Of a stretch of 64,000 bases of DNA, positions 45,081-54,592 are shown piece by piece. The notes under the pieces were generated by a model. The model was not told the DNA's origin, made no database searches, and worked only from the letters and a program-made list of their open reading frames with translations. Each line of letters starts with the position of its first letter. Position 1 is the stretch's first letter. Source of the stretch: GCA-002733465 sp039969155 (GTDB lineage: Bacteria > Pseudomonadota > Gammaproteobacteria > Enterobacterales > Kangiellaceae). The stretch lies in NCBI GenBank assembly GCA_039969155.1, contig JBDVOJ010000038.1:62001-126000 (forward strand), given 5' to 3'. The translations under genes were made by a program, and so were the position numbers.

Positions 45081-45841
45081 TGAAATATGATTTCAATGAA
45101 AAAGTTGTATGGCTCACCGGTGCTTCAAGCGGTATTGGAATGGAGCTGGCTAAAGAACTACTAGAAGCCGGTGCCAAAGTAGCTGTGACTTCAAGAAATA
45201 GAGCGAAACTCGAAGTCATTTTTGGCCGCTACCCAAAAGCCTTAATAGCTCCGGGAGATTTAACTGATTACGGTGACAATTCAAGAATCGTAAAACAAAT
45301 TACAGCCAAATATGGCACTTTAGATTGTGTCATTTTTAATGCTGGCAATGCAGAATACATCGACATAAAGAAATTTTCACATAGGCCTTTTGCTAACATG
45401 ATGGAAACTAATTTCTTGTCGATGGTTAAAGGAATCGAAGCTTCGCTACCAGCACTCAGAGAGTCTAAAAATCCTTACTTAGTTGGCATGAGCAGCAGCG
45501 TCGCATGGCAAGGATTGCCACGAGGTCAATCTTACTCAGCTAGCAAAGCGGCTATCAGAAATTTGTTCCAAGGTTTAAAAATTGAATTGGCTAGTGAAGA
45601 CATTGCAGTAAGTTGGATTTGTCCTGGATTTGTAAAAACACCGCTTACAGACAAAAACACGTTTGATATGCCGGGAATTATCAGTGTCGAAGATGCCGCA
45701 AAAACAATTTTAGCCAAGCTACAAAAACAAACCACGGAAATTCATTTTCCAAAACGATTTACATTATTCCTCAAAGGAATTTCGATGCTTCCTGCAGGTT
45801 GGGCAGCAAAACTACTTAAAGGGACGGTACCTCAATCATGA
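45080..45841 (+). CDS. Short-chain dehydrogenase/reductase
   Basis: This SDR of 253 residues has nucleotide-binding TGASSGIG, NAGNAEY, and the catalytic Ser with YSASKAA (Y-x3-K). The start at 45080 is set by AAGGAAG and the TAATG overlap. An in-frame start at 45059 lies inside the previous gene. It likely reduces or oxidises a lipid-derived carbonyl or alcohol. It is coupled by ATGA overlap to the FAD oxidoreductase. Confidence 0.9.
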   Translation: MKYDFNEKVVWLTGASSGIGMELAKELLEAGAKVAVTSRNRAKLEVIFGRYPKALIAPGDLTDYGDNSRIVKQITAKYGTLDCVIFNAGNAEYIDIKKFSHRPFANMMETNFLSMVKGIEASLPALRESKNPYLVGMSSSVAWQGLPRGQSYSASKAAIRNLFQGLKIELASEDIAVSWICPGFVKTPLTDKNTFDMPGIISVEDAAKTILAKLQKQTTEIHFPKRFTLFLKGISMLPAGWAAKLLKGTVPQS

Positions 45842-47166
45842 AAATAGCAATCGTAGGCACAGGGATCGCTGGCAATGTTGCCGCTTACCACCTAAACAAA
45901 AAACATGACATTACAGTTTATGAAGCGGCGGATTATGTCGGTGGACATACTCACACTCACGATATAGAGCTTGATGGGGAAAAGCATAAAATTGATACTG
46001 GATTTATTGTTTTTAATCATAAAACTTATCCAAACTTTATCAATTTGCTTAAAGAGCTGAATGTTGAATATCAGCACAGCGATATGAGTTTTAGTGTGCA
46101 AGCAGAGGCCAGTGGACTCGAATATAACGGGAATACGTTAAATAGCCTATTTGCTCAACGTTCCAATTTATTCAAACCAAGCTTTTATCGAATGATCAAA
46201 GACATCCTGCGATTTAACAAGGAAAGTCTAGAGTTGTTAGAAATTCAATCTGAGTCAATCACATTGGGTGATTACCTTTCTATCAAAGGCTATTCTCAAC
46301 AGTTTGTTGATCATTATATTGTGCCGATGGGAGCCGCTATCTGGTCCACCGATCATCAAAGTATGATGAGTTTCCCGGCTCGATTTTTTGTCCAGTTTTT
46401 TCATAATCATGGCATGCTTAGTGTCGACGACAGGCCTCAATGGTATGTGATAAAGGGAGGTTCTCGCTCTTACTTAGAACCGCTGATAGAGAGTTTTCGC
46501 AGCAAAATTAGATTAAATTCTCCCGTTGAAAAAATAGAACGAGAAAAAGACCATGTGTGGATAGAATCTAACGGTACGCGAATGAAATATGACTATGTCT
46601 TTATTGCCAGTCATAGTGACCAAGCGCTCAACATGTTGCAGCAACCTACTCCGCTTGAAAACAAGGTGCTTGGCGCAATTCCATACACCGCTAATCAAGC
46701 GGTATTACATACCGACCAATCGATCCTACCAAAGAGGAAGCTGGCTTGGGCAGCTTGGAACTATCATTTACTTAAGCAAAAACGCGAGGGAGTTGCACTG
46801 ACCTACAATATGAATATTCTTCAACGTTTGCAGAGCAAGAACACTTTCTGCGTATCCTTAAATTACCAGGATCACATTGACCCACAACATATTATCAAGA
46901 CACTCGACTACACTCACCCATTCTTTAGTCAAGCGGGTGTAGATGCTCAAACAAAACATAGTGAGCTGAATGGACAAAATCGAACTTTCTATTGTGGAGC
47001 CTATTGGCGGTATGGCTTCCATGAAGACGGTGTTGTCAGTAGCCTGCGCGCGCTCAAAGACTTCGATCAACACTTAAAAAGTCAAACAGGAAACTTGGAA
47101 GGTTTATCAAACGTAACGGAAATTGATTATGCAAAGCAAGATATACTTTGGTCGCGTTCGGCATAG
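45838..47166 (+). CDS. FAD-dependent oxidoreductase (amine-oxidase superfamily)
   Basis: The 442-residue flavoprotein has the dinucleotide loop IVGTGIAGNVAAYHL, the ExxxxxGG element (YEAADYVGGH) and a C-terminal FAD segment (FYCGAYWRYGFHEDGVVSSL). It matches the COG2907-type proteins found beside DUF1365 and cyclopropane synthase genes. In Rhodobacter relatives, genes of this neighbourhood help make methylated and furan fatty acids. A desaturase-like oxidation of a methylated acyl chain is possible here. The next gene begins before it ends. Confidence 0.9.
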   Translation: MKIAIVGTGIAGNVAAYHLNKKHDITVYEAADYVGGHTHTHDIELDGEKHKIDTGFIVFNHKTYPNFINLLKELNVEYQHSDMSFSVQAEASGLEYNGNTLNSLFAQRSNLFKPSFYRMIKDILRFNKESLELLEIQSESITLGDYLSIKGYSQQFVDHYIVPMGAAIWSTDHQSMMSFPARFFVQFFHNHGMLSVDDRPQWYVIKGGSRSYLEPLIESFRSKIRLNSPVEKIEREKDHVWIESNGTRMKYDYVFIASHSDQALNMLQQPTPLENKVLGAIPYTANQAVLHTDQSILPKRKLAWAAWNYHLLKQKREGVALTYNMNILQRLQSKNTFCVSLNYQDHIDPQHIIKTLDYTHPFFSQAGVDAQTKHSELNGQNRTFYCGAYWRYGFHEDGVVSSLRALKDFDQHLKSQTGNLEGLSNVTEIDYAKQDILWSRSA

Positions 47167-47944
47167 CCGAAAGTCGCCTAAAAGCAATCAGTTTAATTAT
47201 CGGATCTGCATGTTTTACATAGACTTGGATGAACTTCCAAGTCTATTTGATCGCTTCTTATTTTGGTCTTTAGACAAGTTTAACTTAGGAAGTTTCAATA
47301 GTAAGAATTATATTGGAGCAGGTAAGCAATCGATAAAATCGTCTGTCGAGTCGAAAATAAATGAAAAGTTTGATTATCAGCATGATGGGCCAATTCGAAT
47401 GCTGACACACTTAAGCTACTTCGGCCATTGTTTTAACCCCGTGACTTTTTATTATTGTTTTAATAAGAACACAAACCAGTTAGATTTTCTGTTGGCCGAA
47501 ATTAATAATACTCCCTGGGATGAGCGCTTCAGCTATGTGTTTGACAATCGAAAAGGGCAATTGTTAAGCAGTAATAATCATTCGATTGAAATGAACTTTA
47601 AGAAAGCTTTTCACGTTTCACCATTTTTACCTATGAATATGGACTGCTATTGGCGTTTTTTGATCCCAAAAGAAAAACTAACCGTATATATGAGAAATGA
47701 TATCGAGGATAGGGAAGTTTTTAATGCTTCTCTCAACCTTGAGGCGAAACCAATCAATAGTCGCAGTCTAAATAGAGTGCTTTGGGGCTATCCATTAATG
47801 ACCATAAAAGTCGTCACTGGAATATATTGGCAAGCCCTTAAACTCTGGTTAAAACGAGTCCCTTTTTTCGGTCATCCTGGCCCAGAAGAGAAATCTGACT
47901 TGATATCAGCCAAACAACATACAGTTAACTCACACAAAGGATAA
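47129..47944 (+). CDS. DUF1365 protein
   Basis: This DUF1365 protein of 271 residues has family motifs YFGRVRHSRKSP, FCHPVTFYY-like HCFNPVTFYYCF, EINNTPWDE, KAFHVSPF and the C-terminal helix MTIKVVTGIYWQALKLW. The function is unproven. It always seems to travel with the flavoprotein and cyclopropane synthase genes. The ATG at 47129 is used; a TTG two codons earlier is possible. It overlaps the previous gene by 38 bp. Confidence 0.88.
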   Translation: MQSKIYFGRVRHSRKSPKSNQFNYRICMFYIDLDELPSLFDRFLFWSLDKFNLGSFNSKNYIGAGKQSIKSSVESKINEKFDYQHDGPIRMLTHLSYFGHCFNPVTFYYCFNKNTNQLDFLLAEINNTPWDERFSYVFDNRKGQLLSSNNHSIEMNFKKAFHVSPFLPMNMDCYWRFLIPKEKLTVYMRNDIEDREVFNASLNLEAKPINSRSLNRVLWGYPLMTIKVVTGIYWQALKLWLKRVPFFGHPGPEEKSDLISAKQHTVNSHKG

Positions 47945-47949
47945 TTATT

Positions 47950-49293
47950 ATGAGTAATAGTATTTCTGTTAAAAACTTAGTAGAACAGCTTGAGTCAAAA
48001 ACTCAAGCTAGCATGAGCCGTAAAGTCAGCAGTAAAAAATCCTTAAGTTTTTTACAAAAATCGATTTTCACTCGTTTACAGGAATTAACATACGGAAGCC
48101 TCAAACTAGTCGATGGAGAAATCGAAAAACAGTTTACTGGAACCCAAATGCCTGAGTTGGTTGCAGACATAGAAATCCTCAACCCACAGTTTTATTGGTA
48201 TATTGCTCTAGGTGGCAGCTTAGGAGCGGGGGAAGCGTATATTAACGGTTATTGGAAGTCGAACGATCTTACTAAAGTGATTCAACTATTTGCTATTAAT
48301 CAAAGTGTGATGGACTCGGTAGAGGGTGGCCTCGCGCGAGTGACCACTCCTCTAAAAAAGATGTTTCATTGGCTAAACAAAAACACCCGCGATGGTAGCA
48401 AGAAAAATATCGTTGCACACTACGATCTAGGTAACCCATTCTTCTCTGAGTTTTTAGACCCTACTATGATGTATTCCTCTGGCATTTTTTACAAACCGAC
48501 TGATTCGATGGAGACCGCATCCTACAACAAGCTAGACCGAATATGCCAGCGCTTGCGCTTGACCGAAGACGACCATTTAGTAGAAATCGGTACTGGCTGG
48601 GGTGGCTTTGCCATTTTCGCAGCCAAAAATTATGGTTGTCGAGTTACAACCACAACCATTTCCGAAGAACAATTTGCTTTCGCTGAAAATAGAATAAAGC
48701 AAGAAGGCCTTCAGGACAAAATTACTTTACTTAAAAAAGACTATAGAGAACTTGAGGGCAAGTTCGATAAGCTTGTTTCAATCGAAATGATTGAGGCGGT
48801 TGGTCATCATTTCTTCGATACTTTTTTCAACAAGTGCAGCGAATTACTAAAGCCAAATGGTGAAATGCTATTGCAAGCAATTACAATTGCTGATCAACGC
48901 TTTGAAAGCGCCAAAAAGGAAATTGATTATATAAAACGATATATTTTCCCTGGTAGCTGTATTCCTTCGGTCGACTCTATTAGTCGAAGCGTGACTAAAT
49001 CAACCGACATGAGAGTTTTGAATTCCGAGGATATTGGGGTTCACTATGCGATCACTTTACAGAAGTGGCGAGAACGATTCTTCGAGAATATTGAATCGAT
49101 CAAGGCACAAGGATTTAGCGATGCCTTTATTAGAATGTGGGAGTTTTACCTTTGCTACTGTGAAGGCGGTTTTAGGGAACGAGTGATCAGTGATGTGCAA
49201 ATGCACTTAGTGAAGCCTGTCGCCAGAGTGCCAATGGATATAGAGCCATTATCACATTCAGTAACTAGCTCATTAAGCAGCCCAGCGCGCTAG
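47950..49293 (+). CDS. Cyclopropane-fatty-acyl-phospholipid synthase family methyltransferase
   Basis: The 447-residue protein has an N-terminal lipid-binding part and a SAM-binding Rossmann domain: VEIGTGWGGFAIFAA, then TTTTISEEQFAFA and SIEMIEAVGHH. YDLGNPFFSEFLDPTMMYSS matches the start of the catalytic region. It adds a methyl or methylene group across a double bond of a phospholipid chain. In the ChrR regulon of Rhodobacter, a relative (UfaM) makes a methylated precursor of furan fatty acids. This one could be that or a plain cyclopropane synthase. Confidence 0.92.
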   Translation: MSNSISVKNLVEQLESKTQASMSRKVSSKKSLSFLQKSIFTRLQELTYGSLKLVDGEIEKQFTGTQMPELVADIEILNPQFYWYIALGGSLGAGEAYINGYWKSNDLTKVIQLFAINQSVMDSVEGGLARVTTPLKKMFHWLNKNTRDGSKKNIVAHYDLGNPFFSEFLDPTMMYSSGIFYKPTDSMETASYNKLDRICQRLRLTEDDHLVEIGTGWGGFAIFAAKNYGCRVTTTTISEEQFAFAENRIKQEGLQDKITLLKKDYRELEGKFDKLVSIEMIEAVGHHFFDTFFNKCSELLKPNGEMLLQAITIADQRFESAKKEIDYIKRYIFPGSCIPSVDSISRSVTKSTDMRVLNSEDIGVHYAITLQKWRERFFENIESIKAQGFSDAFIRMWEFYLCYCEGGFRERVISDVQMHLVKPVARVPMDIEPLSHSVTSSLSSPAR

Positions 49294-49300
49294 GAGTTGG

Positions 49301-49843
49301 GTGATTAACACTCTCTTTCATATTATATTTTTCGAAGTCTGCTGGGCGCTATCGATAATTTACCATGACAGTGTTTTGTCGTGGCTGGTGATACCCTTGG
49401 TAGCGGTCTACCTCTTGGTAGAACGAAAATTTGAAAGGCCTCGGCCGAACGAGATGATTTTACGTTTGTCATTAATCGCAGTCGGCTTGTTAATGGAACT
49501 TTCGTTTCGCTACTTGGGCCTTTCTAACTACCCGTCTCCTGACTACCTTGTTCCTTCTTGGTTGTTTCTGGTTTGGCTAAGCTTCGGACTAACCTTCAGT
49601 GGTTGTTATCGCTGGTTAAGCCGTTATTCAATCTGGTATTCGGTACTACTAGGTGCTGTATTTGGCCCCATAACCTATTGGATAGCAAGTCGAATTGCTC
49701 CTTTCGAAATATTAAAACCCATCGGCTTTACCATTATCAGTAGCGTCTTTTGGGGCGTATTGTATGGGGTTTCAATTAAACTTTCTAAACCCGCTTCTCA
49801 AGAGTCCCTGCAATTAATAGAGAATACTCTCAAGTCTAAATAG
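49301..49843 (+). CDS. DUF2878 membrane protein
   Basis: This 180-residue inner-membrane protein has about five helices and the DUF2878 motifs WALSIIYHDS and EISFR-like MELSFRYLGL. It starts with GTG; AGGAG is only 4 bp before it. No function is known. It is last in the ECF-controlled lipid operon, 7 bp after the cyclopropane synthase gene. Confidence 0.82.
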   Translation: MINTLFHIIFFEVCWALSIIYHDSVLSWLVIPLVAVYLLVERKFERPRPNEMILRLSLIAVGLLMELSFRYLGLSNYPSPDYLVPSWLFLVWLSFGLTFSGCYRWLSRYSIWYSVLLGAVFGPITYWIASRIAPFEILKPIGFTIISSVFWGVLYGVSIKLSKPASQESLQLIENTLKSK

Positions 49844-50171
49844 AAAACGTCTAAGCGCTGCTTATTTGCTATTGACGTAACCGCCGAGGTTAACTTTGAC
49901 GAATATGCTCGGTCATTTTCTCGATCAAAGTCAATTAAAAAAACATCGTTCTTAAAATTGTTAGATACATTAACTGTAAAAATGACCTATCTGAAAAACT
50001 AAAATAGAGTAGTTATTGTTAATTAGCACCTCTCTCAATGATATAATATTTGGTAATATATCGTTCAACCAGGCTCACTCAACAGTATAAGTTGCAGAGA
50101 TAATTGAAAAGAGACAAACGGGAAACGTTGCCTCTTTTATGACTTACCAAAACTCAAAAAGAAGAGAACAA
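49844..50171. other. Intergenic region with a leader hairpin
   Basis: This 328-bp stretch has no gene. A short dyad TAACC-N5-GGTTA lies near 49880. A clearer hairpin at 50107-50138 lies just before the S46 peptidase gene. No ECF-type promoter was found. Confidence 0.45.
50107..50138 (+). repeat. Hairpin upstream of the S46 peptidase gene
   Basis: AAAAGAG and CTCTTTT arms enclose an imperfect inner stem (CAAACG/CGTTG) and a purine loop. It ends 33 bp before the ATG at 50172. It could terminate incoming transcripts or act in the leader; it argues against a start at 50139. Confidence 0.4.
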
Positions 50172-52337
50172 ATGAAAAAACTAATTACTCTATTTGTAAC
50201 AGCTATATTTAGCGTTACGGCTATTGCCGACGAGGGAATGTGGCAACCGCATCAATTACCTATTATCGCTAAGCAGTTGAAGAAAGCTGGTTTAAAACTA
50301 AACCCTAACGATTTGACTGATTTGACAGGCTTCCCAATGGGTGCAATTGTTTCTTTAGGCGGCTGTACAGCATCATTTGTTTCCGATAAAGGATTGGTAG
50401 TCACCAATCATCATTGCGCTTACGGCTCTATTCAGTACAACTCAACAGAAGAAAACAATTTATTGGAACAAGGCTTTCTAGCCAAAAAATATGATCAGGA
50501 ATTACAAGCGGCACCAGGAAGCCGCGTTTACGTGACTGAGAGCATCACAGAAGTTACTAGGCAGATGAAGTCTGGTCTTAAAGATGATATGACGGGTAAT
50601 CAACGTTATCAGCATATCGATTCGCAATCCAAGAAATTGGTGGCTGAATGTGAAAGCGATAAAGCATACCGATGTTCTGTGGTTAATTTTCACGGTGGCT
50701 TAGAATATTACCTGTTCAAACAGCTCACAATTCGTGATGTCCGAATTGTTCACGCTCCGGCCAAAAGCATCGGAAAATACGGTGGTGATGTGGATAACTG
50801 GATGTGGCCACGCCACACTGGGGACTATGCTTTCTATCGCGCCTACGTCGGTAAAGATGGCAAGCCTGCTGACTACAGTGAAGACAATGTTCCTTATGAG
50901 CCGAAGCATCACTTAAAAGTCAATGCTAAAGGCGTTGATGATGGCGATTACATTATGGTGTTAGGTTACCCTGGCAGCACCAACCGCTACCGTACTTCTG
51001 AAGAAGTGATTAACACTTTTACTAAGAGCTATCCTTTAACAAAAGAGCTAATGGGCTCGATGATCCAAGATATCAAAGATAACTCAGCCGTAGGAAGTGA
51101 AGCACGAATAAAGTACGAAAGTATGCTGGCAGGTCTTTCTAACTACGAAAAGAACAGGGGTAGCATGATGGAAAGCTACCAAAAAGGAACAACCGAAGAA
51201 CGTAAAGTTAAACTGAACAAAGACCTACGTAAATGGGTTAAGGCAAAAAAATCACGACAACAACAATTCGGCAATTCTATTGAGAAATTGGACGAATTAG
51301 TCAAGCAATCGGAAAAAACAGCAAAGCGCGACACCTTGTTAGGTTACATTAACTATGCATCGCAGATGATGAGTACAGCTTCTCGCTTACATCGTCTAGC
51401 GGTTGAAAAACAAAAAGAAGATATGCAACGAGAACGCGGCTATCAAGAACGCGATATGAACCGCTTTACGCAAGGTATGAAACGTATCAACCGTCGCTAT
51501 GACGCAAAAGTTGAAATGCCATTGGTCTTCAACCTAATGAATCGTTATGCTCAGTTACCAAACGACCAACGAATAGCCGAAATTGATCGTTTCTTTAGCC
51601 TAGACGATGGTTACAACCCAGATAAGTTAAAATCAAAATTGGCCGATATGTATGAAAAAACCAATCTTAGTGATGAAGCAGTTCGTTTAGCTTGGATGGA
51701 AAAATCAGTTGAAGATTTTGAAAAAAGTAACGACCCTTTTATTCAATATGCGGTTAAAACTTTTGATGCCCGTCAAAAACTAGAAAAACAAGGTAAAGAG
51801 GAATCAGGGCAATTTAATGCCGTTCGGCCTAAATACATGCAAGCTATCATTGCCTATAACAAATCAAAAAATCTACCTGTGTATGCCGATGCCAACAGTA
51901 CGCTTCGAATCACTTACGGCAATGTAAAAGGTTACTCTCCGGCAGATGGTATGCAGGCTATTCCTTTCACAACACTTGAAGGTATCACTGCAAAGGACAC
52001 CGGTATTTGGCCATTCAACTCACCAAAGAAACAACTAGAGTTGATAGAGCAAAAGAAATACGGCAAGTACACTAAAAAATCATTAGGTTCCGTACCCGTA
52101 AATTATTTAGGTACATTAGATATTACTGGTGGAAACTCAGGCTCTCCAACTCTAAACAATAGAGCAGAATTAGTCGGTTTAGTGTTTGATGGAGTCTATG
52201 AAAGTATCATTGGCGACTGGGATTACGATTCTTCGCTCAACCGCTCAATTCATGTTGATTCACGATATATGCTTTGGGTTATGGAGCATGTGGATGGCGC
52301 AGATAATCTGATTAAGGAAATGGATATTGTTCGATAG
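50172..52337 (+). CDS. S46 family dipeptidyl-peptidase (DPP7-like)
   Basis: This secreted or periplasmic serine peptidase of 721 residues has a signal peptide ending TAIADEG. The chymotrypsin-like double-barrel triad is His in TNHHCAYGS (H80/H81), Asp in GGDVDNWMWPRHTGD, and Ser656 in GGNSGSP. A helical cap lies between. In S46 enzymes the residue 18 positions after the serine sets specificity: Gly in DPP7 (broad or hydrophobic P1), Arg in DPP11 (acidic P1). Here it is Gly (LVFDG). The ATG at 50172 follows GAAGAG. Confidence 0.92.
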   Translation: MKKLITLFVTAIFSVTAIADEGMWQPHQLPIIAKQLKKAGLKLNPNDLTDLTGFPMGAIVSLGGCTASFVSDKGLVVTNHHCAYGSIQYNSTEENNLLEQGFLAKKYDQELQAAPGSRVYVTESITEVTRQMKSGLKDDMTGNQRYQHIDSQSKKLVAECESDKAYRCSVVNFHGGLEYYLFKQLTIRDVRIVHAPAKSIGKYGGDVDNWMWPRHTGDYAFYRAYVGKDGKPADYSEDNVPYEPKHHLKVNAKGVDDGDYIMVLGYPGSTNRYRTSEEVINTFTKSYPLTKELMGSMIQDIKDNSAVGSEARIKYESMLAGLSNYEKNRGSMMESYQKGTTEERKVKLNKDLRKWVKAKKSRQQQFGNSIEKLDELVKQSEKTAKRDTLLGYINYASQMMSTASRLHRLAVEKQKEDMQRERGYQERDMNRFTQGMKRINRRYDAKVEMPLVFNLMNRYAQLPNDQRIAEIDRFFSLDDGYNPDKLKSKLADMYEKTNLSDEAVRLAWMEKSVEDFEKSNDPFIQYAVKTFDARQKLEKQGKEESGQFNAVRPKYMQAIIAYNKSKNLPVYADANSTLRITYGNVKGYSPADGMQAIPFTTLEGITAKDTGIWPFNSPKKQLELIEQKKYGKYTKKSLGSVPVNYLGTLDITGGNSGSPTLNNRAELVGLVFDGVYESIIGDWDYDSSLNRSIHVDSRYMLWVMEHVDGADNLIKEMDIVR

Positions 52338-52363
52338 TTTGCTTATTAGTTAAATTGATTTTT

Positions 52364-52389
52364 AAAGCCCCTTATATGGGGCTTTTTTT
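52364..52389 (+). terminator. Rho-independent terminator
   Basis: AAAGCCCC-TTATAT-GGGGCTTT followed by a T-run. It ends the S46 peptidase gene. The A-rich opposite side would also allow some termination of the convergent dam gene. Confidence 0.9.
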
Positions 52390-52425
52390 GTGTTCAACAA
52401 GAACACCTTAAATATCAATCAAAGA

Positions 52426-53250
52426 CTATTTAACTCCACCATCATAAATCGCTAGTAACTCTTTTGCATTACCTCGATTCGCTCCGTCTCGACTAATGAA
52501 ACGCCTGACCGGAAACGATTCTATTTCCGCATCCTCATAGATCGAGCGAGTAATCGCATTGTCATGATTAGATATCACCACCTTCACGCCACGATTGGCT
52601 AAATGTTGTGCCCGATAAGCTAACTCAACTTGTTGATCATAGCTAAATCCCTGTTGTGCGTAACTGGTGAAACTGGCGGTCGGTGAAAGCGGCACATAGG
52701 GTGGATCGCAATAGACCACATCACCTCGCCTAGAGCGATTCATTAGCGAGGTAAAATCGCCACAAACAAACTTGGCATTGCGCGAATGGGAAATAAAATG
52801 CAGCATTTCTTTTTCTGGAAAATAAGGCTTTTTATACCGACCAAAAGGCACGTTAAATCCACCCGATTTATTGTAACGACAGAGGCCATTGAATCCATGT
52901 CGGTTTAAATAGACGAACAACGCTGCACGTCGCCGGCCTGTAGCACCATTATTAAACTCTAAACGAAAGGCAATATACTGAGACTGGTGATTATTTTCAG
53001 CAGTAAAAAAGCTTTGGCAGTATTTGATGAATTTACCGCGCTCTCTTTTGAGGTGCCCATAAAGATTGATTAAATCAGGGTTAATGTCACCAAGTAAGTA
53101 CCGTTCAAACGCAAGGTTCAGAAATACTGCACCGGAACCAACAAACGGTTCGATTAACTTACTGCCTTTAACATGTGGTACAAGTTTATCGAGCACTCGA
53201 TACTTGCCTCCCGCCCACTTCAAGAATGGTCGAGTGCGATCAATTTGCAT
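52426..53250 (-). CDS. dam: DNA adenine methylase (Dam)
   Basis: This class-alpha N6-adenine methyltransferase of 274 residues has FLKWAGGKYRVL and FVGSGAVFLN (SAM site), the catalytic DPPY (VVYCDPPYVPLS) and SNHDN. It methylates GATC. The ATG at 53250 (MQIDRTRPFLKW) gives a family-like N-terminus; a TTG at 53271 would add seven residues. It is convergent with the S46 gene and stands apart from the urf/rpe genes it follows in E. coli. Confidence 0.92.
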   Translation of the reverse strand: MQIDRTRPFLKWAGGKYRVLDKLVPHVKGSKLIEPFVGSGAVFLNLAFERYLLGDINPDLINLYGHLKRERGKFIKYCQSFFTAENNHQSQYIAFRLEFNNGATGRRRAALFVYLNRHGFNGLCRYNKSGGFNVPFGRYKKPYFPEKEMLHFISHSRNAKFVCGDFTSLMNRSRRGDVVYCDPPYVPLSPTASFTSYAQQGFSYDQQVELAYRAQHLANRGVKVVISNHDNAITRSIYEDAEIESFPVRRFISRDGANRGNAKELLAIYDGGVK

Positions 53251-53370
53251 GATGGTATGAGGTTTCTTCAATCAAATAGAAACCGAATTCTACGGAATAA
53301 ATGTGCAATAGGAAATGTTTTTAAGCAAAAATTCGATTTGAATAATATTTAGAAGATAATTGTTTTAACG

Positions 53371-54330
53371 CTATACACGAAAAGAACGGGATGGGTTTTC
53401 CACGACATCAAGCGCACCGGAACCGGCAATTCGCTGATTGAGTTGTGCAGCTTGCCTTCTTGCTTGCACGGGATTCAAATTTAACTGATTTGCACTGCTA
53501 TTACCCCTAAATGCTTCAGGGCTCGCTGATGACAGCTTGGCAATATCAGCATCCTCAGCCGTATTCAAAATAGTTTGCTCAGTATTTAAGTTTGAATTCG
53601 ATGATGCGTTATCGGAAGTCAGCTTTGTGGAACCGTCTGTTGATGACTTAAGTTCAGTATTCTCACTAAGCCGCTCACTGCGGGCTTCTTTCTGCTCTTG
53701 GGCTTCTTGTAATCGTTGTACATTTAGCTCAGCCCTTGCCTGATTTTCCGATGCTGCCGCTTGTGCTGCGACTCTCACATCTTGAGACGAGGGATTCGCT
53801 GGAGCCAAAGCGGCTCGTTGAACTTGCTCCAATTTTCGAATAGTCGCTTCTGGGTCGTTCGCTACTTTGGAAATATCAATCGAAACATCACCTGAGACAG
53901 CATAGCGTTTACCATCGGGACCAGTGGTGAAATTAAGGTTTGGGGCGCCCGCTAAAACTCCACCAACTGAAGCATGGGCCTGTTCATGCGCCCTAACTTC
54001 TCGATCACGATTTCTTAATTTTTGAATTTGGGCGAGTTCTTCCGCTTCGAGCTGCTCTTCACTATTCGATTGGTTAGAAGATTGACCGTTTTGTTGTTGC
54101 TGCGAAGATTCTTTCTCTTCGATAGATGGATCTTGCTCACCATTAGCATCTAACGGCAACGAACCTTTGGGTTGCTCGTTAAACTCTGTGGAGTTTTTAC
54201 TACGTGAACCTTCCGACGCCGATGGTGGTTGCGGAATTTTAGGCCGCTGTGCCGCTTCTGCCGCCACTGCTTCAGTGGGGACATTAGCGGTATTAACCGG
54301 AATGACTATTGGCGCCGAAGTGATTAACAT
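53371..54330 (-). CDS. SprA-related putative metalloprotease (HExxH)
   Basis: This low-complexity protein of about 319 residues, rich in Ser, Asn, Gln and Ala, has one conserved core: RDREVRAHEQAHASVGG with the zinc motif HEQAH, then GPDGKRYAVSGDVSID. This is the SprA-related (CJM1_0395-type) family. There is no signal peptide. Both flanks look disordered. I prefer the ATG at 54330; a start at 54378 would overlap the upstream small gene, which ends at 54344. The two are adjacent and probably expressed together. Confidence 0.75.
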   Translation of the reverse strand: MLITSAPIVIPVNTANVPTEAVAAEAAQRPKIPQPPSASEGSRSKNSTEFNEQPKGSLPLDANGEQDPSIEEKESSQQQQNGQSSNQSNSEEQLEAEELAQIQKLRNRDREVRAHEQAHASVGGVLAGAPNLNFTTGPDGKRYAVSGDVSIDISKVANDPEATIRKLEQVQRAALAPANPSSQDVRVAAQAAASENQARAELNVQRLQEAQEQKEARSERLSENTELKSSTDGSTKLTSDNASSNSNLNTEQTILNTAEDADIAKLSSASPEAFRGNSSANQLNLNPVQARRQAAQLNQRIAGSGALDVVENPSRSFRV

Positions 54331-54343
54331 AACGAGTTTTTTA

Positions 54344-54592
54344 CTAAACCTTAATGTCGATGATTGAGCCCAATACATCTGAGGCTGTTTGAATCACCTT
54401 AGCGTTAGCATTGGCATCAATTTCAGCCGTTTTAAGCTCTACCAAAGAATTGACTAACTGATTGTTCTGTTCAGTTTGCTCCGGCGTTCTGGCAGCCGAC
54501 TGAGAGGCTATCTCGGTTGCAGCCTGAGTAGCTCTGGACTGAGCATTTTGAAAACCTTGCACACCGATACTCAGTGCGTCATTTATTTGCAT
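54344..54592 (-). CDS. Small protein resembling flagellar rod/hook C-terminal helix
   Basis: This 82-residue protein is almost wholly helical, with no signal or membrane segment. Its last 35 residues (NSLVELKTAEIDANANAKVI, then QTASDVLGSIIDIKV) strongly resemble the C-terminal helix of flagellar rod and hook proteins. The N-terminal part (ALSIGVQGFQNAQ) resembles the start helix of the same proteins. The beta domains in between are missing. No flagellar gene is nearby. It pairs with the HExxH gene. Similar small genes are sometimes called putative motility proteins. Confidence 0.7.
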   Translation of the reverse strand: MQINDALSIGVQGFQNAQSRATQAATEIASQSAARTPEQTEQNNQLVNSLVELKTAEIDANANAKVIQTASDVLGSIIDIKV

